Shown here: positions 4,700 to 5,617 of the stretch, piece after piece
Layout of the letters: each line of letters begins with the position of its first letter
How positions within the stretch are numbered: the first letter of the stretch is position 1
Notes under the pieces: model-generated
What the model saw: the letters and a program-made list of their open reading frames with translations, nothing else
What the model was told of the DNA's origin: nothing
Databases searched by the model: none
Translations under genes and position numbers: made by a program
DNA from: an uncultured Collinsella sp.
GTDB taxonomy: Bacteria > Actinomycetota > Coriobacteriia > Coriobacteriales > Coriobacteriaceae
Direction: 5' to 3'
Length of the DNA stretch: 5,617 nt
NCBI GenBank assembly: GCA_900555765.1
Contig: USMA01000080.1
Coordinates: 1-5,617, forward strand

Positions 4700-4721
4700 C
4701 CGTCGTCCATGCAGACGACGG
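4700..4721 (-). promoter_or_regulatory. hairpin in the dnaJ leader
   Basis: CCGTCGTC (4700-4707) and GACGACGG (4714-4721) form a perfect 8-bp stem with a 6-nt loop. It ends about 10 nt before the dnaJ ribosome site, so it could tune translation or protect a processed 5' end. No promoter was recognised between grpE and dnaJ. Confidence 0.4.
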
Positions 4722-4750
4722 CTCATGCTTTCATATGGCACTAGGTCAGA

Positions 4751-4780
4751 AAGGGCCCCGGGTGTTGCCCCGGGGCCCTT
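4751..4780 (-). terminator. strong hairpin after grpE, possible attenuator within the operon
   Basis: Bases 4751-4762 pair perfectly with 4769-4780 around a 6-nt loop; the stem is mostly G-C. It begins 5 nt after the grpE stop. The minus strand continues CCCTTTCTGACC, so the U tract is short and termination is probably partial. That would lower dnaJ and hspR transcripts relative to dnaK and grpE. Confidence 0.6.
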
Positions 4781-4785
4781 CTCAA

Positions 4786-5617
4786 TTACTCCTCGGTGCT
4801 CTCGGCCGTATCGGCCGCAGCATCCTCGGGCGCCGCTTCGGGCTCCGGTGCGGGGCGCTTCTCGCCACCGTAGGTCACCGTCACCATCGCGGAACGCAGG
4901 ATGCGATCCGCCATGCGGTAGCCCTTCTGGTACACATCGTTGCCGGTCTCGTCGTACTGCGACGCGTCCTCGACGCGACCCACGGCCTGGTGCTCGAGCG
5001 GATCGAACGCCTCGCCCTTGGGGTCGATGGGCTCAACGCCCTCATGCGCAAACACGTCGAGCAGCTTGGCATGCACCGCATCGACGCCATCGACGAACTG
5101 CTTAAAGTCGTCGGAAAGCTCTTGGCTGCGGGCATGGTCGATCGCGCGCTCGATATCGTCGATCACCGGCAACAGCGCGGTAACAAGCTTCTCGGTCGCG
5201 CGCTCGCGCTCGGCGATACGCTCATTGGCGGTGCGGCGACGGAAGTTCTCCCAGTCGGCCTGCAGACGGGCGGTACGCTCCGTGGCGTCCTTCGCCTTGT
5301 CCTCGGCGGCCTTCTGAGCCTCTGCCGCAGCATCGAGCTCGTTGCGCACGTCGGCAAGCTCCTTCTGGGCCTGCTCGAACTTGAGCTTAAAGTCGTTGTC
5401 GGCGGCTTCCTCACCGGCGCGGATAGCGGCTTCCACCATCTCGTCCTCGGTCATCGTCGCCTCCTTGTTGGAATCCTCTACCTGGTTCTCGGCAGCCTCG
5501 GCGGCCGGGGCCTCGTTGGCCTCGGTATCGTCGACGGCCTCTACGGGAATCTTCACGTCCTTCTCCTCAGAGTCAACGGGGGCGGCGCCAGCGGCGGCCG
5601 CCTCCGTGCGAGCTGTC
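4786..5617 (-). CDS. grpE: GrpE nucleotide-exchange factor of DnaK, 5' end at or beyond the window edge
   Basis: The frame is open from the stop at 4786 to the right edge. From GTG 5556 it gives 256 residues, and 20 further codons (ending ...APVDSEEKD) continue to the edge. The acidic, Ala/Glu-rich N-terminal tail is followed by a long coiled coil (about 55-125 from GTG) containing LQADWENFRRRTANE. The GrpE dimer motifs LLPVIDDIERA, FDPLEHQAVGRVED and GYRMADRILRSAMVTV follow, then an acidic Pro/Ala tail. GrpE releases ADP from DnaK so that substrate can be freed. GTG 5556 has a GAGGAG-like stretch upstream, but this also encodes Glu-Glu in a tail that continues in the same style, so I prefer a start upstream. 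The last base of the window would fit the G of an ATG directly before ACA GCT CGC, but that cannot be seen. dnaK is expected next, beyond the edge. Confidence 0.9.
   Translation of the reverse strand, partial: TARTEAAAAGAAPVDSEEKDVKIPVEAVDDTEANEAPAAEAAENQVEDSNKEATMTEDEMVEAAIRAGEEAADNDFKLKFEQAQKELADVRNELDAAAEAQKAAEDKAKDATERTARLQADWENFRRRTANERIAERERATEKLVTALLPVIDDIERAIDHARSQELSDDFKQFVDGVDAVHAKLLDVFAHEGVEPIDPKGEAFDPLEHQAVGRVEDASQYDETGNDVYQKGYRMADRILRSAMVTVTYGGEKRPAPEPEAAPEDAAADTAESTEE

Overview
The window is about 60% GC and looks like a chromosomal segment of a high-GC Gram-positive bacterium. The minus-strand order grpE, dnaJ, hspR is the actinobacterial heat-shock operon layout. My best guess is a gut member of the Coriobacteriia such as Collinsella, from protein style and the repeat-rich intergenic DNA; this is inference, not a database result.

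Layout from left to right. Positions 1-121 are AT-rich non-coding DNA with a 15-base T tract and a hairpin just beyond the stop of the first gene. A minus-strand lipoprotein gene (122-679) is followed by a strong terminator (861-891) for the next minus-strand gene, a single-domain glucose-type PTS EIIA (916-1452) with its own promoter. A 326-bp divergent region (1453-1778) separates EIIA from a plus-strand MurR/RpiR-family SIS-domain regulator (1779-2620), which a one-base frameshift near 2006 breaks between its DNA-binding and sugar-phosphate-binding domains. Next comes about 600 bp without genes (2621-3222), packed with inverted repeats, a 27-nt-period array and a long palindrome containing a bidirectional terminator. 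The right side is the 3' part of a minus-strand heat-shock operon: grpE (start at or beyond the right edge), dnaJ of the type lacking the zinc finger, and the repressor hspR.

How the genes work together. GrpE and DnaJ are the nucleotide-exchange factor and J-domain co-chaperone of DnaK; the dnaK gene is expected just beyond the right edge. HspR is the expected autoregulatory repressor of that operon. EIIA and the RpiR-type regulator face away from each other and share GTGCCA/TGGCAC motifs at their promoters, so a sugar-linked regulatory connection is plausible but unproven. The lipoprotein has no recognised function.

The most interesting material is non-coding: (i) two related hairpins placed directly after the stop codons of the lipoprotein gene and hspR, with two compensated base-pair changes between them; (ii) a repeat array at 2904-3039 with a 27/25/27-nt period, perfect 28-bp inverted arms, and a further copy that begins on the stop codon of the RpiR gene. 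No complete known mobile element, CRISPR array, tRNA or rRNA was found.
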